Shown: one piece after another, positions 8,130 to 10,130 of the stretch | Numbering within the stretch: the first letter of the stretch is position 1 | Layout: each line of letters starts with the position of its first letter | Assembly: GCA_030667885.1 (NCBI GenBank) | Contig: DAOUVA010000109.1 | Coordinates: forward strand, 1-10,130 | Origin: Phycisphaerae bacterium | GTDB lineage: Bacteria > Planctomycetota > Phycisphaerae > Sedimentisphaerales > Anaerobacaceae | DNA length: 10,130 nucleotides | Reading direction: 5' to 3' | Made by a program: the position numbers and the translations under genes | The notes under the pieces: generated by a model | Database searches by the model: none | What the model saw: the letters and a program-made list of their open reading frames with translations, nothing else | Told to the model about the DNA's origin: nothing

Positions 8130-9206
8130 TTAACTCGCGCTATCAACTAATACTTCTTCCTGCTCATTAGCTTCTAAGGGCAACGGAATCTCAAATGATA
8201 AGTCTGCACCTATCAATGCCTCTTCCTGCTCATTAGCTTCTAAAGATAACGGAATCTCAAACGACATGTTTGCACCTATATCAGGATTGTTTTCAGCCCA
8301 GATGCGGCCTTTGTGAGCGGTTATAATCTCTCGGCAAATCGGCAATCCTAATCCAGTACCACCAGCGCCGGCCTTGTTTTTGCTTGACTGAACAAACTTG
8401 TCGAAAATATGTTCCAATTCGTTCTCAGGAATACCTGCGCCCTGGTCTCGGACCGAAACTATTATCGAATCAGCTTTCTTGGACGAGATAACATCAATTG
8501 TTCCACCTTCTGGCGAAAATTTGATAGCGTTGCTTAATAAGTTGCGGAGTACCTGTCTTATCTTATCGGCATCGAGCGTAATTTTCTCATTGACTTCGAG
8601 ATGTTCGCACCGAATAGTCAGATTATGTTCTAATGCCAGCGAGTCGCACTCTTCCTTCGATATGTCAATCAGTGAATTAAGGTTTGCTGGCCTAAACTTA
8701 AATGTGATCTTCCCAGATTCCAGCTTGGCCAAATCAAGCAGGTCATTTAGTAAGCTCAGCAGTGTATCGCCGCTCTGCCGAATCTTCTGGAAATAGTCGA
8801 GAATCTTATCAGGACTGGCGGTAGCGTGTTTCTTTATACCGAAAGAAGCAAAACTGAGGATACCATGCATCGGAGTACGCAGTTCATGCGATACATTGCT
8901 TAAAAAAGTGCTCTTTGCATTGTTGGCGGCTTCAGCTATCTTTTTAGCTTCCTGCATTTCAATTGTACGTTCTTTCAACCGAGCCTGAGCATAAAATGCT
9001 ATGGCTAACGCAATGATCATAGGCACGGTGATAAATTTATCGATCGGCCAAGCTTTTTGCGTGACCGTTTCAGAAAGTGTATTTCCTAATTCTAAAACTT
9101 CCACCAAAACAATGGCCTGGAAGGAGATAACGCCAACCGTAACAAAGTCCTTAAATGCATTTGTTTTCGTCCATTCTTTATATGTAGAAATGGCTTTACT
9201 CTTCAT
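8130..9206 (-). CDS. Membrane-anchored histidine kinase
   Basis: This 358-residue kinase has two probable membrane segments (about residues 20-40 and 58-73) around a short loop and no recognisable sensor domain. A short coiled linker follows (74-95). The dimerisation/phospho-acceptor domain contains NVSHELRTPMHGIL, with His107 as the phosphorylated residue. The ATPase domain shows the N-box (RNLLSNAIKF, 221-230), G1 (RDQGAGIP, 253-260), F-box region (FDKFVQ, 268-273) and G2 (GGTGLGLPI, 282-290). The last 45 residues contain a duplicated segment (see the repeat). AAAGG lies 8 bases before the ATG. It is the first gene of the signalling block and presumably phosphorylates the adjacent receivers, as inferred from the neighbourhood. 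Confidence 0.92.
   Translation of the reverse strand: MKSKAISTYKEWTKTNAFKDFVTVGVISFQAIVLVEVLELGNTLSETVTQKAWPIDKFITVPMIIALAIAFYAQARLKERTIEMQEAKKIAEAANNAKSTFLSNVSHELRTPMHGILSFASFGIKKHATASPDKILDYFQKIRQSGDTLLSLLNDLLDLAKLESGKITFKFRPANLNSLIDISKEECDSLALEHNLTIRCEHLEVNEKITLDADKIRQVLRNLLSNAIKFSPEGGTIDVISSKKADSIIVSVRDQGAGIPENELEHIFDKFVQSSKNKAGAGGTGLGLPICREIITAHKGRIWAENNPDIGANMSFEIPLSLEANEQEEALIGADLSFEIPLPLEANEQEEVLVDSAS
8155..8286 (-). repeat. 66-bp tandem duplication in the kinase 3' end
   Basis: Two adjacent copies of 66 bases, 8155-8220 and 8221-8286. Roughly 50 of the first 59 bases are identical and the last seven differ. The period is 22 codons, so the frame is kept. At protein level MSFEIPLSLEANEQEEALIG is followed by LSFEIPLPLEANEQEEVLVD. 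The first SFEIPL is the final strand of the ATPase domain, so the second copy is an added strand plus an acidic tail. Several substitutions between copies show that it is not a very recent duplication. Confidence 0.9.
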
Positions 9207-9700
9207 CTTGTGTACCTTTCTTTCTGACTAAACATAACAACACAAACATGCTTCTAAGCGATTTCAGAAAAAACTGCCCATCTCCAGCGTAGCTGTGCTC
9301 GAATTTGCCCATCGTTGGATAGGTGCTTGGTTATTCATTTTGGGAGATACAGTTAAAATATCAGCATGAATCCCTATCTTAATCTCCTTGTTTCAAGTCA
9401 ATAAAGCGTTTTAAGCTTCTCATTTTACAACTCATTACAGAACGAGATAATTCAGCTCACCTTGGACTTATCGCAATGACCGTAGTGAACAGTGTTTCCT
9501 GAGTCAGCTTGGATGGTGTCTATCAAAGATTTTGTGAACTTGAGATTTCTCCGCACAAGTCATAATTTATCTCCTTTTGCAAGAAAATAAACTTAACTAT
9601 CTATCGGCATGTTCATGTAGTAACTTTATCATATTGATAAGCCCACAACTTCAATTCTGAGGTGAATATCCCCTAATAAGGGACGGTACAGAAATAAGCT
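9207..9700 (-). other. About 490-base stretch upstream of the kinase with no substantial gene
   Basis: Neither strand contains an ORF that I can support as a normal gene. The stretch is AT-rich with many stop codons. It contains three things of note: a 19-codon ORF with a strong ribosome-binding site (9504-9563), a second AAGGAG at about 9385-9390 with only a four-codon ORF behind it, and several weak inverted repeats too short to call. It probably holds the 5' leader and promoter of the kinase operon, but I see no convincing -35/-10 pair. Confidence 0.5.
9504..9563 (-). CDS. Very short ORF (19 residues) with strong ribosome-binding site, possible leader peptide
   Basis: ATG at 9563 is preceded, with seven bases between, by AAAAGGAG (9571-9578), as good a site as any in the window. 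The product would be MTCAEKSQVHKIFDRHHPS and then TGA at 9504. It has no recognisable family. Its position, about 300 bases before the kinase on the same strand, would fit a leader peptide or the remains of a longer gene. The frame does not continue convincingly after the stop. Translation is only inferred from the site. Confidence 0.3.
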   Translation of the reverse strand: MTCAEKSQVHKIFDRHHPS

Positions 9701-9955
9701 CTAAAAACAAGTCCGATAACGACGGGCGGCACCCATAAAGAGCTCTAACTCAATCTTAAAATCCCTTGTTTTCTGAAAGAGATTGGCTTCCAGAGCAATT
9801 CTTCCGATATTAACAATCCGAAATCCATCCTTGAATATATTTTTTATCGCTATTAGGCTCTGCCTGGCATATGTATCTGCCTCAATACGAACTAAAATTC
9901 GAGGAATTTTAGTTAAAAAACGCTCACTGTTAAAAACAAAAATATAAATTTTCAA
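9701..9955 (-). CDS. Small hypothetical protein, 84 residues, TTG start
   Basis: I do not recognise this protein. It is basic and mixed alpha/beta in appearance: a beta-like start (KIYIFVFN), RILVRIEADTYARQSLIAIKNIF, DGFRIVNIGRIALEANLF, and a tail ending RRYRTCF. There is no signal peptide or membrane segment. No ATG is available. TTG at 9955 is preceded at ten bases by AAAGGAG (9966-9972), and a TAA three codons upstream closes the frame. The good ribosome-binding site and the sensible amino-acid composition argue for a real gene; the unusual start and short length argue against. It lies upstream of the signalling block on the same strand, about 500 bases away, so it may be separate. Confidence 0.5.
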   Translation of the reverse strand: MKIYIFVFNSERFLTKIPRILVRIEADTYARQSLIAIKNIFKDGFRIVNIGRIALEANLFQKTRDFKIELELFMGAARRYRTCF

Positions 9956-9964
9956 AATTTCTTA

Positions 9965-9973
9965 TCTCCTTTA
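9965..9973 (-). promoter_or_regulatory. Ribosome-binding site supporting the TTG start
   Basis: AAAGGAGA on the minus strand. The AGGAG core is ten bases before the TTG at 9955, and it is the main support for translating the 84-residue frame. Confidence 0.55.
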
Positions 9974-10045
9974 ATAAAAACAACTTACGAGCAACAAGCC
10001 AAAAAATATAGCCAAATTTTCGGTCCAAAACTGCACACTCATCTA

Positions 10046-10051
10046 ATTATA
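10046..10051 (-). promoter_or_regulatory. Possible -10 element (TATAAT)
   Basis: An exact TATAAT on the minus strand, about 90 bases upstream of the TTG of the small gene. No good -35 hexamer is found 16-18 bases before it (GC-rich there), so a sigma-70 promoter is only a weak suggestion. Confidence 0.2.
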
Positions 10052-10130
10052 GAGGGACGCAATCCTGTTCGGCCCGGGGTTTGCTTATCCGACTGACCGG
10101 TTTACACTATGTACAGTATTTCTCGAAGAT

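Noticed and set aside
9196..9312. 38-codon frame overlapping the kinase start on the same strand
   Set aside because: No ribosome-binding site, and it overlaps a well-supported start in another frame.
10046..10090. GGGACGCAA at the right edge, reminiscent of the c-di-GMP-I (GEMM) riboswitch core
   Set aside because: The rest of the GEMM core (GCAAACC-GAAA tetraloop module in the correct order and the receptor) is absent. GCAAACC occurs only on the other strand.
1..10130. CRISPR arrays, insertion sequences, integrases or defence genes
   Set aside because: No spaced direct repeats, transposase-like motifs or terminal inverted repeats were seen anywhere. The only tandem repeat is the 66-bp pair in the kinase.

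Overview
The window reads as one long leftward (minus-strand) stretch of a Gram-negative-type genome, most likely from the Planctomycetota (Phycisphaerae-like). This is an inference from gene content: sulfatases with a secreted glycoside hydrolase, prepilin-type secretion genes, and a histidine kinase with two response regulators. No ribosomal or other marker gene is present to confirm it. All convincing genes are on the minus strand, so transcription order runs from high to low coordinates.

Right edge (about 9200-10130): a possible 84-residue small gene read from a TTG codon, then about 500 bases without a substantial gene. That gap holds one very short ORF with a strong ribosome-binding site. 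Signalling block (6428-9206): a membrane-anchored histidine kinase, a stand-alone receiver protein, and a receiver fused to a SpoIIE/PP2C phosphatase (RsbU-like). Together they form a complete phosphorelay-type output to a Ser/Thr phosphatase, but no anti-sigma factor or anti-sigma antagonist partner is visible here.

Secretion/pilus block (3716-6300): a PilX-N-type protein with a large passenger region, a type IV prepilin/pseudopilin with the classic GFTLIEL processing site, and a small bitopic membrane protein. The C-terminal part of the last resembles the GspB/GspC periplasmic domain of type II secretion.

Carbohydrate block (1-3635): a sulfatase lacking its whole N-terminal part including the catalytic motif (probably a 5'-truncated pseudogene), a secreted DUF5060/apiosidase-like glycoside hydrolase, and the start of an intact Tat-exported sulfatase that runs off the left edge. 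A tRNA-like 5' half lies just downstream of the broken sulfatase. The truncation and the tRNA fragment suggest that this end of the carbohydrate cluster has been rearranged.

I see no clearly new defence or mobile system. The points most worth a second look are the truncated sulfatase, the tRNA-like fragment, the tandem duplication at the kinase C-terminus, and the non-coding stretches at the right end.
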